NCBI GenBank assembly: GCA_024742415.1
Contig: JANSYN010000009.1
Coordinates: 62,001 to 126,000 of the forward strand
DNA: 64,000 nucleotides
Direction: 5' to 3'
Origin: Gammaproteobacteria bacterium
GTDB lineage: Bacteria; Pseudomonadota; Gammaproteobacteria; Pseudomonadales; Halieaceae
The notes under the pieces were generated by a model that was not told where the DNA came from, did not search any database, and saw only the letters and a list, made by a program, of their open reading frames with translations. Below, in pieces: positions 43,100 to 53,030 of this stretch (position 1 is its first letter; every line of letters begins with the position of its first letter). Position numbers and translations under genes: made by a program.

Positions 43100-43201
43100 G
43101 CGGACTCACCCGGCCTTGCATGCGTGTCGAACCCGTTCCTGGCGCTGCCGGCACGCTGGCATTTCCCCTGGGCATGGGCGGCACTCACAACATCGCTGTC
43201 A

Positions 43202-43945
43202 TCAGTCGCTCGTCACCGGCAGGCTGATCTGTGCGCTGATATCTGCTGCGGCGCGACCGCTGTGCAGCCAGTCACGCATTTGCCCGGCTTCTTCGCGGTA
43301 GGTGGCACGCTCGGTTTGATCCAGCCGCAGCAGGCGCAGGGTATTGATGAGCAAGCGGTCGGTCAGTGGGGTCAACAATCCCGCTCCGGGGGTGCAGCAG
43401 ATATGGTGCCAGTGCAGCTTGTCGTTCTCCCAATACACCACCTCACCGTTTGGGTTCAGCGTATAGGCCAGCCTGGCCTGCGCAGGCAACGCCGGGCCGT
43501 CCGGCACGGATCGCGCCACGATCACCTGCGTGTTGTCATCGATGCTGGCCAGTGAGACCAGTTGCCGATAGTAACGCGGCTGCGGCAAACCCAGATCAAA
43601 ACAGCCCCAACTCAGCTGATGCTTGCCGATACCTGCTGCGGGCGCCATCGACACTGCCTCGCTGCAACCGCTGCTGAACTGCGGGTACCAGGGCTGGCGC
43701 TGCAAGCGGGCGGCGCTGTAAAGCAGCTCGGCGAGCCAGGCAAGGCGTGCGCGCGGCTGCGCGCTGATCGCAATATGCGTCTGGTAACAGTAGGTGCGCG
43801 CCGTGGACACCCAGGCGCGCTGGGTATGGCTCTGGTCAACCTCACGGTGCTCGTCGCGATGTGCCTGCGCCATCGCGGCCAATTCGGCCGCGACCGCCGG
43901 TGCCTCCGCCACGGCCTGCGCAACACTCACTTCGTTACTTTGCAT
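43202..43945 (-). CDS. Hypothetical protein (unrecognised)
   Basis: I do not recognise the family. The protein has 247 residues with an Ala/Glu-rich, helical N-terminus (residues 1-40), a central hydrophobic/aromatic part with ARLAWLAELLYSAARLQRQP, GCFDLGLPQPRYYRQLVSL and NPNGEVVYWENDKLHWHHICC, and a polar helical C-terminus. No signal peptide or membrane segment is seen. The pair HWHH and CC are possible metal ligands. It lies 58 bp after the saccharopine-dehydrogenase-like gene and 102 bp before the HNH gene on the same strand, so cotranscription is likely. Similar coding statistics to neighbours. Confidence 0.72.
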   Translation of the reverse strand: MQSNEVSVAQAVAEAPAVAAELAAMAQAHRDEHREVDQSHTQRAWVSTARTYCYQTHIAISAQPRARLAWLAELLYSAARLQRQPWYPQFSSGCSEAVSMAPAAGIGKHQLSWGCFDLGLPQPRYYRQLVSLASIDDNTQVIVARSVPDGPALPAQARLAYTLNPNGEVVYWENDKLHWHHICCTPGAGLLTPLTDRLLINTLRLLRLDQTERATYREEAGQMRDWLHSGRAAADISAQISLPVTSD

Positions 43946-44003
43946 CGCGGTGTCTCATCCGCCGGGAAGGCGCGGCGTCAGCAACAGGCCGCGTCTGGCC
44001 AGC

Positions 44004-45173
44004 TTACTCCAACTCAAAGGTAAGCCCGGCATGTTCAACCAGCCGCCTGATCAGCTTGTGGCCCATGGCCGGTGCGCTGGTATAAATACCTCCGGGCAGG
44101 TCGGGGCAGTCCTGGATGAGACACACCGCGCTCTCGGCGATCATTTTCGAGGTGGAGCCGTATCCCGGGTCCATGTCGCCGGTCACGGCCGCGCGAATCT
44201 CGCGCCCGTCTGCGGTGGTACCGATGAACAGCACGTCATAGTTACCCGCTTCACGTGATTCACGTGAAGGCCCCTCTCCAGGAGCGGGTACGTCATCCCC
44301 TGACAGCGGGTTAGTGGCAGCCACCAGTTCGGCAACCGCCTTGCCCTGCTCGCCGGCGCCGGTTGCCATCATTTCGTCGTATTGAAAATCCGTGCCATAG
44401 GCATGGCCAAGCAGTGCGTTGGAACGATGAATATTCTTGGTGTTGATTGTCGCCATGATAAAAGGTGCCACCCACTGACCCAGCACCTCATCTTCATAGG
44501 GTGCGTTGTCGGCGGGCTGTTCCGGACCCTTGAACCCGTTGGCCAGGCAAAACGGATCGACGAGCACGCCAAACAGTTCCGGCCTGGCGCTGATCGCCTC
44601 GATAGTCGCGCCCATGGACGCGGCGGTACCGCCAGAGAACTCTCCATTCATGGCGCGCACGCGCCCGCGCACTCGCGGACAGGTTGCGCCCAGCTTCTGC
44701 CTTGCGGATTCCTGCAAAAAGAAGACGCCAAGATCGAAAGGCAGCGAATCGAAACCGCAGCTGTGCACAATGCGCGCGCCGCTGGCCTGTGCTGCCGTGT
44801 GATAACGGGCGATCATGTCATGCATCCACAGGGGCTCACCGGACAAATCCACGTAATCTGTGCCCAACTCGGCACAGGCTGCCACAAGATCCGAGCCATA
44901 CAGCTGGTAGGGCCCTACAGTGCTGATGACGCAGCGCGTGCTGCTTACCATCGAGCGCAGCGATTGCGGATCGGTGGCGTCGGCAACCAACAGGGCGGTG
45001 TCTGCCGGTGCGCCCACGTCATTGCGCACCGCTGCCAGCTTGTCAGCGCTGCGACCGGCTAGTGCCCAACGCAGCCCATGGCCATTTTTGGCGGTCATTG
45101 CTTCTGCAACGAGTTTACCGGTGAAGCCAGTGGCGCCATAGATGACGATGTCGAAGTCTCGGGATTCGCTCAT
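44004..45173 (-). CDS. Saccharopine-dehydrogenase-like/trans-acting enoyl reductase family protein
   Basis: NAD(P)-binding protein of 389 residues. The Rossmann motif is YGATGFTGKLVAEAM at the N-terminus, followed by STVGPYQLYGSDLVAACAELG and DLSGEPLWMHDMI. The family includes trans-acting enoyl reductases of lipid synthesis and saccharopine dehydrogenase-like proteins; in many bacteria they act on fatty-acyl or polyketide chains. AAGGA precedes the ATG. The gene follows the esterase gene after 56 bp. The precise reaction is unknown. Confidence 0.88.
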   Translation of the reverse strand: MSESRDFDIVIYGATGFTGKLVAEAMTAKNGHGLRWALAGRSADKLAAVRNDVGAPADTALLVADATDPQSLRSMVSSTRCVISTVGPYQLYGSDLVAACAELGTDYVDLSGEPLWMHDMIARYHTAAQASGARIVHSCGFDSLPFDLGVFFLQESARQKLGATCPRVRGRVRAMNGEFSGGTAASMGATIEAISARPELFGVLVDPFCLANGFKGPEQPADNAPYEDEVLGQWVAPFIMATINTKNIHRSNALLGHAYGTDFQYDEMMATGAGEQGKAVAELVAATNPLSGDDVPAPGEGPSRESREAGNYDVLFIGTTADGREIRAAVTGDMDPGYGSTSKMIAESAVCLIQDCPDLPGGIYTSAPAMGHKLIRRLVEHAGLTFELE

Positions 45174-45229
45174 TCATTTGTCCTTCAGGTCAGTGAGTCG
45201 GTCGCTCGCTGCTGCGAACGGCGGGTAAA

Positions 45230-46183
45230 TCATTCGGGGCTAATGCCGGTTTTGTCCACCTGGCCGCTGTGCGAGATGGCGCGCTGTTGATCAGCGCCGC
45301 CCACCGCGCCGCCGTTGCGGCTATCGAGAAACTCAAGAATGTCCGCGCGCATGTGCCGGTTAGCAAAAGGCAGTCGCGACATGGCCAGCACAGGTGCAAT
45401 ATGCCCCGCATCGTCGTAATACTGCGCCTGTGCACTGCCACCCCCGGCCAGTACACGCTCGGCAAACTTGCGCGTATTCACCGGCAACACGGTGGTATCA
45501 GCGCTGCCATGCAACAGTAGCATTGGGGGTTCATTGCCTGTTACAAAATGCAGCGGACGCATCTGGTTGTAATCATCGAGATTGGCAAAGATGTTCTGGT
45601 ACTTGCGCGAGTCAGGCTTAAAACCGTAGGGGCCGGCCAGCCCTACAAAGGCACCGATCGGTGCGATCTCCGTCTGCTGCGCCGTGAAATAGGCAGGATC
45701 AGTGATCAATAGCGCTGCCGTGTGCGCACCTGCCGAGTGCCCCATGAGCACAAATTCATCGATTGGTGCGTAGCGATCAATGTGCGCGGACAGCCAGGCA
45801 ATGGATTGCGCTACATCGTCCACAAACGCGGGGAACGCTCCCCGGGGATACTTGATGTAATCCGGAATCGCCACCGCATAGCCTGCTGCGGTCAATGCAT
45901 CGGCGACAAAGAAGTAATCCGCGCGCGAACCGGAAGTCCAGGCGCCGCCGTAGATGAACACCACCAGTTGCCTGCGCTGCTGCGCCGACTCGATGGGCAG
46001 GTATAAATCCAGCTTCTGGTCGGCGCGCTCGCCATAGGCAATACCACGCTCCAGGCGCAGATCGCTCATCAGGTACGAGGGCAGGTTCACCGCCTGCAGG
46101 GCGACGTTAGTGCAGGCAGACAGCAGCGCGCTGAGTGCCACAGTGGCGGTATTGCGCAGCAGGTGCATAATCGAAGTTGACAT
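45230..46183 (-). CDS. Alpha/beta hydrolase lipoprotein (esterase/lipase)
   Basis: Predicted lipoprotein of 317 residues, lipobox LLSAC with Cys about 24. It has an HGG-like oxyanion region as IYGGAWTSGS, and the nucleophile motif MGHSAGAH. The remaining triad is consistent with HGSADTTVLP and DDAGHI. Relatives are carboxylesterases of the arylformamidase/BD-FAE type. It is divergent from ilvD and cotranscribed with the reductase downstream. Substrate unknown; an ester of a lipid or amide-like compound is possible. Confidence 0.87.
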   Translation of the reverse strand: MSTSIMHLLRNTATVALSALLSACTNVALQAVNLPSYLMSDLRLERGIAYGERADQKLDLYLPIESAQQRRQLVVFIYGGAWTSGSRADYFFVADALTAAGYAVAIPDYIKYPRGAFPAFVDDVAQSIAWLSAHIDRYAPIDEFVLMGHSAGAHTAALLITDPAYFTAQQTEIAPIGAFVGLAGPYGFKPDSRKYQNIFANLDDYNQMRPLHFVTGNEPPMLLLHGSADTTVLPVNTRKFAERVLAGGGSAQAQYYDDAGHIAPVLAMSRLPFANRHMRADILEFLDSRNGGAVGGADQQRAISHSGQVDKTGISPE

Positions 46184-46343
46184 GGGCCTAGTTTACTTGA
46201 TTTGACGGCGCAGCGTAGGGGTCGGGTGGGGCCGCTGCCGTTACGACCGGACAGCGCGCGCCCTGCGCCACAAAACCCCTTCGCTCGATGACGGAACGCG
46301 TTACAATGTGCGGATTACTTTTTTACCCGCACGAGGAACACCC

Positions 46344-48038
46344 ATGAGCAGCAACCGACGCTCCCGCAATATCACTGAAGGCGTGCAGCGTGCGCCCAAC
46401 CGCTCCATGTTTTACGGCCTGGGCTACGAGGCGGCAGACTTCGCCAAACCAATGATTGGCGTGGCCAACGCGCACTCGACCATCACGCCCTGTAATGCGG
46501 GCCTGCAGTCACTGGCAGACGCGGCGGTCGTGGCGCTCAAGGAAAGCGGCGCCAACGCGCAACTCTTTGGCACGCCCACCATCAGCGATGGTATGTCCAT
46601 GGGCACCGAGGGCATGAAGTACAGCCTGGTCTCGCGCGAAGTGATTGCCGATTGCATCGAAACCTGCGTGGGTGGGCAGTGGATGGATGGCGTCATCGTC
46701 TTCGGTGGCTGTGACAAGAACATGCCCGGGGGCATGATGGGCATGTTACGCGCCAACGTACCGTCCATTTTTGTTTACGGCGGGACTATACTGCCGGGCC
46801 GCCTGGACGGCCGCGACCTCAACATCGTCAGCGTCTTTGAGGCAGTAGGCGAGCACAGTGCCGGACGCATCAGCGACGATAACCTGCTCGCTATCGAACG
46901 TAACGCCATACCGGGCAATGGCTCCTGTGGCGGCATGTACACCGCCAATACCATGAGTTCGGCCTTCGAGGCGCTGGGACTCAGCCTGCCCTACTCCAGT
47001 ACCATGGCGAACGTGGAATCGGAGAAGGCCAGGAGCACACAGGAGAGCGCGCGCGTGCTGGTAGAGGCCGTGAAAAACGACCTGAAACCGCGCGACATCG
47101 TCACCCGCCAGGCCATAGAGAACGCTGTGACCGTAGTAATGGCCACCGGCGGTTCCACCAACGCCATCCTGCACTTTCTGGCCATTGCCCATGCCGCCGA
47201 GGTTGAGTGGGATATCGACGACTTCGAGCGCATCCGCAAGAAAGTGCCGGTAATCTGTGACCTGAAACCCAGCGGCAAATACATGGCAATCGACCTGCAC
47301 CGCGCCGGTGGTATTCCGCGCGTCATGAAAATCCTGCTCGACGCAGGCCTGCTACACGGTGACTGCATGACCATCACCGGGCAGACCATCGCCGAAAGCC
47401 TGGCCTCGATTGAACCCGGCGCGCCCGCCAACCAGGACGTGATTCGCCCCATCGACGCCCCCATCTACGCCCAGGGCCACCTTGCCATTTTGCGCGGCAA
47501 CCTTGCCGAAGAAGGCGCCGTGGCCAAAATCACCGGCCTGAAGAATCCGGTCATCACCGGCCCCGCCCGCGTTTTTGACGATGAGCAATCGGCGCTGGAT
47601 GCCATTCTGGCCGGCGCCATCAAGGCGGGCGACGTCGTCGTCATGCGCTACCTGGGGCCCAAGGGTGGCCCGGGCATGCCGGAAATGCTCGCGCCTACCA
47701 GCGCCCTGGTGGGCCAGGGTCTGGGCGAGTCGGTAGGCCTGATTACTGACGGTCGATTTTCTGGCGGTACCTGGGGCATGGTCGTTGGCCACGTTGCCCC
47801 TGAGGCTTATGCGGGTGGCCTTATCGGCCTGGTTGAGGAAGGCGACCCGGTGACTATCGACGCGCATCAGCTGTTGCTGCAACTCGACGTCAGCGACGAC
47901 GAGATCGCCCGCCGGCGGGCGAACTGGCAGCGACCAGAGCCGCGGTACAAGCGCGGTGTGCTGGCCAAGTTTGCGCGCAATGCGGCCTCTGCCAGCAAGG
48001 GCGCGGTACTTGACCTGTACTCTGAAGAGGGCTGGTAA
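46344..48038 (+). CDS. ilvD: Dihydroxy-acid dehydratase
   Basis: Fe-S dehydratase of branched-chain amino acid synthesis, 564 residues. Conserved elements: [24 protein letters not shown] and [10 protein letters not shown] (cluster cysteines), [16 protein letters not shown], and [23 protein letters not shown]. The ATG at 46344 has GAGGA upstream; the longer frame starts 12 codons earlier. It stands alone; other ilv genes are absent from the window, so the pathway is dispersed. Confidence 0.97.
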   Translation: MSSNRRSRNITEGVQRAPNRSMFYGLGYEAADFAKPMIGVANAHSTITPCNAGLQSLADAAVVALKESGANAQLFGTPTISDGMSMGTEGMKYSLVSREVIADCIETCVGGQWMDGVIVFGGCDKNMPGGMMGMLRANVPSIFVYGGTILPGRLDGRDLNIVSVFEAVGEHSAGRISDDNLLAIERNAIPGNGSCGGMYTANTMSSAFEALGLSLPYSSTMANVESEKARSTQESARVLVEAVKNDLKPRDIVTRQAIENAVTVVMATGGSTNAILHFLAIAHAAEVEWDIDDFERIRKKVPVICDLKPSGKYMAIDLHRAGGIPRVMKILLDAGLLHGDCMTITGQTIAESLASIEPGAPANQDVIRPIDAPIYAQGHLAILRGNLAEEGAVAKITGLKNPVITGPARVFDDEQSALDAILAGAIKAGDVVVMRYLGPKGGPGMPEMLAPTSALVGQGLGESVGLITDGRFSGGTWGMVVGHVAPEAYAGGLIGLVEEGDPVTIDAHQLLLQLDVSDDEIARRRANWQRPEPRYKRGVLAKFARNAASASKGAVLDLYSEEGW

Positions 48039-48057
48039 AGCGCGCGACGGCCTGCGC

Positions 48058-49065
48058 TCAGCAGGCCGCCATTGATGGCGCACCAGGGCTGCCAGCCGAC
48101 GGCTTGCATGCATTGGCTTCAGCCAGCAACTGGGCGTGAATATCCGCCGGTGCGCGCAAGCGCTTGACCCGCTCGAACAGCAGTGCCGCCTGCGGATAGT
48201 AGCCGCGCAAGTATGCCAGCCACTGTTTGATGGGGTTGCCCACATAACGCGCATCATAGGCGGCAAGGTTCAGTTCGAAGTACGCTATCAATAGCGGCGC
48301 AATCGCCGGCCAGGCCAGTGGCTCCACCGCAGGTGCGCTGTTGTGCAGGGCACTGCGAATAATGCGCGGCAAGTCTGGACGGCACAGCGCCCCGCGGCCC
48401 AGCATGAGGTCATCGCAACCGCTGGATTCCCGGCAGCGCTGCGCGTCGCCCACGCTCCAGATTTCGCCATTGGCGATGATCGGTATGCGGAGTATCTCAC
48501 GCGCTTTGGCGATGGTGTGCCAGTGTGCCGGTGGCCGGTAGCCCTGGCGACGGGTACGGGCATGAATGGTCAGCTCCGTCGCGCCGGCCGCCTCTATCGC
48601 GCGCACGATATCGAGAAACAGCTCGTCATCCTCAAACCCCAGCCGGGTTTTCACGGTGACCGGCACAAGGCCAGGCACCGCGGTGCGTGCCGCCGCGACA
48701 ATGCGATGCACACGCTCGGGCTCGCGCAGCAGTATTGCGCCGCCGTCGGAGCGATTTACCGTTTTTGCCGGGCAACCGAAGTTCAGGTCGATACCCGGCG
48801 CGCCAAGTTCCGCAGCGCGCGCTGCGTTCTCGCCAATGGGCAGCGGCTGGCCGCCCAACAGTTGCAGATACACGGGGGTGCCGGCTGCGGTGCGCCCTGC
48901 ACTGTGCAGTTCCGGGCACAGGCGATAAAACACGCGGGGCGGCAACAGGCGCTCGGTCACCCTGACAAATTCTGTGACACAGCGATCGATACCGCCCAGG
49001 GAGGTAAGCAAGGCGCGCATCGTGTGATCAACAACGCCCTCCATGGGCGCGAGTATCAGGCGCAT
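48058..49065 (-). CDS. dusC: tRNA-dihydrouridine synthase C
   Basis: FMN-dependent tRNA dihydrouridine synthase of 335 residues. It begins MRLILAPMEGVVD, followed by TEFVRVTERLLPPRVFYRLCPEL, which is diagnostic of DusC, the enzyme for position 16. NFGCPAKTVN contains the catalytic cysteine (Cys 98, same index as E. coli DusC). LTIHARTRRQGYRPPAHW and IANGEIWSVGDAQRC bind FMN and tRNA. The ATG at 49065 is preferred over a TTG five codons earlier. Convergent with ilvD, 19 bp apart. Confidence 0.94.
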   Translation of the reverse strand: MRLILAPMEGVVDHTMRALLTSLGGIDRCVTEFVRVTERLLPPRVFYRLCPELHSAGRTAAGTPVYLQLLGGQPLPIGENAARAAELGAPGIDLNFGCPAKTVNRSDGGAILLREPERVHRIVAAARTAVPGLVPVTVKTRLGFEDDELFLDIVRAIEAAGATELTIHARTRRQGYRPPAHWHTIAKAREILRIPIIANGEIWSVGDAQRCRESSGCDDLMLGRGALCRPDLPRIIRSALHNSAPAVEPLAWPAIAPLLIAYFELNLAAYDARYVGNPIKQWLAYLRGYYPQAALLFERVKRLRAPADIHAQLLAEANACKPSAGSPGAPSMAAC

Positions 49066-49196
49066 GATCGCCTCGAACAAAATGTCGGCAGAACTGGCGC
49101 ATCACCCAGGGTGCACCGAGCGCAGTCAACCACCGCGGGCGCACCGGGACTGGCAAGCGTGTCTTGCCTATCGACCCTACCCATACGGCAGGACGC

Positions 49197-50129
49197 TCAA
49201 GCAAATACCGAGCGCAGAAACGCAATACGTTGCGTCATTGACGCCTTTGCGATTTCGCTGTCGCCCACTCCGTCATAGCCATGAATAGTACCAAGCGTTT
49301 CGTTCATGACCGGATCATTACCGCTGTCTCGAAGGGCCTTGCCGTAATTCAGCGCCTCGTCGCGCAGCGGGTCGAATTCTGCGGTTTCTATGTAGGTGGC
49401 GGGCAAGCCGGTGGCATCACCCAAACCCGGAGCCGCATAGGCAGGCGGTGACTGCCGGTCGACACTGCGCAGGTACATGTCCCACATGCGACGGTTGGAC
49501 ACCGCATTCCACAGCGGCACATCGGTAAACTCCTGCGCCGATGGTGTGACGCAGCGGCTATCGAGCACCGGGTAGATGAGCAACTGGCCGCGCAGTGGCA
49601 GTAAGGATTCGTCCCGGCACTTTTGTGCCACACCGGCTGCAAGAGCGCCGCCGGCACTGTCACCGCCGACAGCAACGCGCTCGCGGTCTATGCCCAGCTC
49701 TGCGGCATTGTCAGCGACCCACTGCAATGCGGCGTAGCAATCGTCAAAGCCCGCGGGAAACGGATGCTTCATGGCCAGGCGGTAGCACACAAACACCACA
49801 ATACAGCCTGCCTCATTGGCATAGCGTTCTGCACTTTTCAGGTGCACGGCGGCATAGGTCAACGCAAACCCACCGCCGTGATAGTAAACCAGGGCAGGCG
49901 CGTTCGGCTTGATGTTGTGGGGGGTCAGTACCTTGACGTCAACGGCCTGGCCCGTGCCGCTTTCAATGACGTGGGGCGTGACCGTCAAGTCGAAACGGCG
50001 TTTCTGGAAGAAGCGCACCAGGCGGCTGATTGCATTCAGAATTGCCACAATCAGCGGACTGAACCGCAGGTTCACCGACGGAATTTTCGCAAAATCGCTG
50101 TGTATCGCGTATTTGTTGCTGCCTGCCAT
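49197..50129 (-). CDS. Hormone-sensitive-lipase-type alpha/beta hydrolase
   Basis: Esterase of 310 residues in the HSL (family IV) group: HGGGFALTY carries the oxyanion hole (84-87), GGDSAGGALAAGV the nucleophile (Ser about 158), EFDPLRDEA the Asp and GTIHGYDGVG the His. The N-terminus is amphipathic. The start at 50129 has GGAGT upstream; the frame extends much further without homology. Likely acts on small lipid esters; substrate unknown. It is divergent from the transglycosylase gene. Confidence 0.9.
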   Translation of the reverse strand: MAGSNKYAIHSDFAKIPSVNLRFSPLIVAILNAISRLVRFFQKRRFDLTVTPHVIESGTGQAVDVKVLTPHNIKPNAPALVYYHGGGFALTYAAVHLKSAERYANEAGCIVVFVCYRLAMKHPFPAGFDDCYAALQWVADNAAELGIDRERVAVGGDSAGGALAAGVAQKCRDESLLPLRGQLLIYPVLDSRCVTPSAQEFTDVPLWNAVSNRRMWDMYLRSVDRQSPPAYAAPGLGDATGLPATYIETAEFDPLRDEALNYGKALRDSGNDPVMNETLGTIHGYDGVGDSEIAKASMTQRIAFLRSVFA

Positions 50130-50334
50130 GACTACTCCAGAGTTGCGGTGAGCGCCTCCCCGTTGGTGCGCCGCCACGCGTTGCCGCAAGGCCTGATGTG
50201 GCAGCTTAATCGGGAAATCGCCAATGACCAACCTTTTTGGAGGGGGCGGAAAATTCTCAATTTCGCAACTTTTACCGTTTGCCGCGCGTTGCAGCGAGCT
50301 ACAATCACACCAACACGGGTACCGAAAAGCATCC

Positions 50335-51036
50335 ATGGGCGCGATTACAAGAGCCGTGTTGATCATCGCACTGCTCGGCACTTCATACAGTTTCACCGCG
50401 GCACAGGCCGCCACGACCCAGGCCGCCAGCCCGGCGCCTGCACCTGCGCCGCAAACGAGCGCGCCCAAGGAACAGAAGGTGAAAGTCTTCAAGTACACCA
50501 ACCGCTCCGGGGTGACGTCTTTTTCAGATCGGGCGCCGATGCACCGCAACTACCAGGTGATCGCGGTCTCGCTCAGCTGCTATGCCTGCAACTTGCGCTC
50601 GACCGTTGACTGGCACAACACACCACTGCACCTCACTGCGTACCGCAACAGCATTGTGGCGAACGCCAACCACTTTGGCGTTGATCCGGCGCTCGTGCGC
50701 GCGGTCATTCATGCAGAGTCGGCATTCCAGCCGCAAGCCAGGTCGAAGGTCGGCGCTTTGGGCCTGATGCAACTGATGCCGGAAACGGCCAGGGACATGG
50801 GCGTGGATGACCCACTCTCACCGGAGCAAAACATTCGTGGCGGAGTGCGCTACCTGGCATGGCTGCTGCAACGCACCAACGGTGACATCACCCTGGCCAC
50901 GGCGGCCTATAATGCCGGGCCTGGCGCGGTCGAACGCTTCAATGGCATACCGCCTTACGAAGAGACCGAGACGTACGTAAAGCGCGTCAGGATATTGCAC
51001 AATCGCTATCGCGCCGAAATGGCGAGCGACACCTAA
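50335..51036 (+). CDS. Lytic transglycosylase (SLT domain) with DUF4124-like segment
   Basis: Exported peptidoglycan-cleaving enzyme of 233 residues. A signal peptide (about 1-25, ending AAQAA) and a Pro/Ala-rich linker are followed by a short DUF4124-like strand region (KVFKYTNRSGVTSFSDRAP). The SLT domain comes last: VDPALVRAVIHAESAFQP with the catalytic Glu, SKVGALGLMQLMPETARDMGV in parts, NIRGGVRYLAWLL and AAYNAGPGAVERFNGIPPY. The ATG at 50335 is used; the earlier frame is not signal-like. Periplasmic wall remodelling is inferred. Confidence 0.92.
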   Translation: MGAITRAVLIIALLGTSYSFTAAQAATTQAASPAPAPAPQTSAPKEQKVKVFKYTNRSGVTSFSDRAPMHRNYQVIAVSLSCYACNLRSTVDWHNTPLHLTAYRNSIVANANHFGVDPALVRAVIHAESAFQPQARSKVGALGLMQLMPETARDMGVDDPLSPEQNIRGGVRYLAWLLQRTNGDITLATAAYNAGPGAVERFNGIPPYEETETYVKRVRILHNRYRAEMASDT

Positions 51037-51224
51037 CCCCTACACCGAATACGCACGCGGTTTCCACCGCACACCTTGAACAGATGCACCGTTCGAGGCG
51101 CAGATAAGGCGCCGTTCCGGCGCCCCTGCGGCACTGGCACCGGTCGTTACTGCACTGCGCGAGGGAACTGCTGAGCTGCCGGCGCAGAGCGCAAGCCGCA
51201 CTCACCTAACCGCACTGAAGCCCC

Positions 51225-51266
51225 CGCACTAACGTCACCGCACTAACGTCACCGCACTAACATCAC
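51225..51266 (+). repeat. 14-bp tandem repeat, 3 copies
   Basis: Unit cgcactaacgtcac: two perfect copies and a third with one change (cgcactaacatcac). It lies just past the stop of the LuxR-type gene (minus strand) and 190 bp after the transglycosylase, in the convergent region. An earlier decayed copy, ccgcactcacctaac, precedes it. Confidence 0.85.
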
Positions 51267-51297
51267 GAACATGAGCACCCGCCGTGCACTAACACGG

Positions 51298-52470
51298 CTA
51301 TTGCGGAATCATATCCTTGTGCGATAACACCAGATAGGCAAGCTCATTCTGGCGACGAGTGTTGGTTTTTGCGTAAACGCGTTTAAGTACTGTGCGCGAA
51401 GTGGATACCGAATGGCCCAGTTTCTCAGCGGTTTCATCCACGGACAGGCCTCGCGCTATGGCCAGCGCCACTTCGGTCTCGTTGGGTGTTAGCTCATACA
51501 GCAGGCTGAACAGTTCCTTGTGCATGGTGAGCTCGAGGTCGGAGTCGTGGATTAACAGCATGCAAACGGGGGTTTCGAGCCCAACGCGAACCGTGTCGCC
51601 GCACAGCGGATAGGCCACAACCGTGACCTTGCTGCCGCCACGTTCTTCAAGACGCAATTCCGTGGGTGGGCAGGGGCCGGTTGCGCACTGCACCGCGCGC
51701 TCGATGGCATCATCGATCAGCGCCTGCAACTGCTTATTGATCGCAGCGTCCACGTGGATTATGTCGTTCTCACGCATCAGCAGCCCGTCACCCGCGGACA
51801 TCTGCAATTTTGCGACACTGTTGGCAACCACGATCGTGCGCTGCTGGGTGAGCGTGACGATGCCAAAGCGCAGCCTGTCCATGGACGCCAGTGCCGCAGA
51901 CAGCCCGACCTGCAGATCGTGCAGGCGTTCTTTAATAGTGAACAGACGCACCAGGTGTGGCGCAACCAGCTCCAGGGACGCACGCATATGCCGACGTGCC
52001 TCACCAGAGCGCTCGTTGGTCGAAAAGTTGAAGATAATGATCTTCTTCGGGAGATTGCGCACAATCACGCTGTAGGTGTGCACCTCTTCGGTGAGGTGGC
52101 TAATCTCACTGAAAAAATCGCTGTCGCGCCATTCTTCGTCCGAGATGAACTCATGGCGGCCGATCACGGCGCCCTCTCGCAACAGCCCCTTCATGAAACC
52201 GATTCTGGGCAGGGGGTTAAGACGCACCCACTTTGCGTTGTAGTCGGCAATAATGGCCTTGAGCGCCTCACTGCCAGGTTCGTGATCACGCAGTGCCATC
52301 TGGTGAACCACCTCTTTGCCGGTGATGGGACTCCATGAATGCACTGAGCTGGCGACGAAGCCCATGCTGAAGGTCAGCTCACGATGCAGTTGCTCGGAGC
52401 TTTCCGCGCGGTCGGCGGACTGGTAGAGCAACCCAATCAGGTCTGTTAGCTGTGTTGCATTTCCAGTCAT
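51298..52470 (-). CDS. LuxR-family transcriptional regulator with large N-terminal sensor region
   Basis: Regulator of 390 residues. The C-terminal 60 residues are a LuxR-type helix-turn-helix: LTPNETEVALAIARGLSVDETAEKLGHSVSTSRTVLKRVYAKT in parts, with the conserved T-x-E-x-E start and the recognition helix around SVSTSRTVLKRV. The rest is a cytoplasmic sensor region with no obvious domain I can name; its middle (ISEDxxxHL-like) may bind a ligand. This architecture is common in marine gammaproteobacteria. The upstream region contains two identical inverted repeats (52581 and 53019), good candidates for its operators. The start at 52470 follows the canonical MTGNATQL N-terminus. Confidence 0.88.
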   Translation of the reverse strand: MTGNATQLTDLIGLLYQSADRAESSEQLHRELTFSMGFVASSVHSWSPITGKEVVHQMALRDHEPGSEALKAIIADYNAKWVRLNPLPRIGFMKGLLREGAVIGRHEFISDEEWRDSDFFSEISHLTEEVHTYSVIVRNLPKKIIIFNFSTNERSGEARRHMRASLELVAPHLVRLFTIKERLHDLQVGLSAALASMDRLRFGIVTLTQQRTIVVANSVAKLQMSAGDGLLMRENDIIHVDAAINKQLQALIDDAIERAVQCATGPCPPTELRLEERGGSKVTVVAYPLCGDTVRVGLETPVCMLLIHDSDLELTMHKELFSLLYELTPNETEVALAIARGLSVDETAEKLGHSVSTSRTVLKRVYAKTNTRRQNELAYLVLSHKDMIPQ

Positions 52471-52580
52471 GCCACTCGCTTGTTGTCAGTGCGTTTATAG
52501 CCTGGGTAGTCAATCCAGCGATTCGAAAACCTGTTCTGCTAATTTAGTCAGTGTAGACCCATATGTAAAAGCTTGTCGTG

Positions 52581-52592
52581 CACCATGTGGTG
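52581..52592. promoter_or_regulatory. Inverted repeat, operator-like (copy 1)
   Basis: caccatgtggtg: perfect 5-bp arms with a 2-bp spacer, 111 bp upstream of the LuxR-type gene. An identical 12-mer occurs at 53019-53030. A role as binding site of that regulator is inferred. Confidence 0.5.
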
Positions 52593-53018
52593 TATGGCTT
52601 GATGTATTTTTCATCGGATCAGATCGCGGGCTTAACTGAGGGTGTTGAGCTGCAGCATGCTAGACAAAAATTGTTTTTGCCTGAACTGACCCGAAGGTGC
52701 AGGCGCTATGGCTTCGCGCGCGCCCGATGCTGCCGCAAATGTCAGCGGTGTACGTCTTGCGACAACGAAAGTGCCACGCGCAAAATTTCTTTAGAAAGTA
52801 TGGGGTGCGCAAACCGTTTCTTTAAACGACAATCGGGCCGCAGAAAAAAAAGGGACGAATTGAAACAAAAAAGAAACAAATAGAAAGAAAGAAAAAGAAA
52901 AAGGCAAATACGTTAGACACGAATTCATTTCGTCAAAAACCGCACCAATGCGGTGCGACAATACACGGTATGTACTTTGAGGAAGCGAACATTCAGACAA
53001 AAAATATTCTCGACAGTA

Positions 53019-53030
53019 CACCATGTGGTG
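53019..53030. promoter_or_regulatory. Inverted repeat, operator-like (copy 2)
   Basis: Second caccatgtggtg, 438 bp from the first, upstream of the repeat-protein gene on the plus strand. The flanking bases differ, so the match is confined to the inverted repeat and one or two neighbours. One possible first ATG of the downstream frame (53023) falls inside it. Confidence 0.5.
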
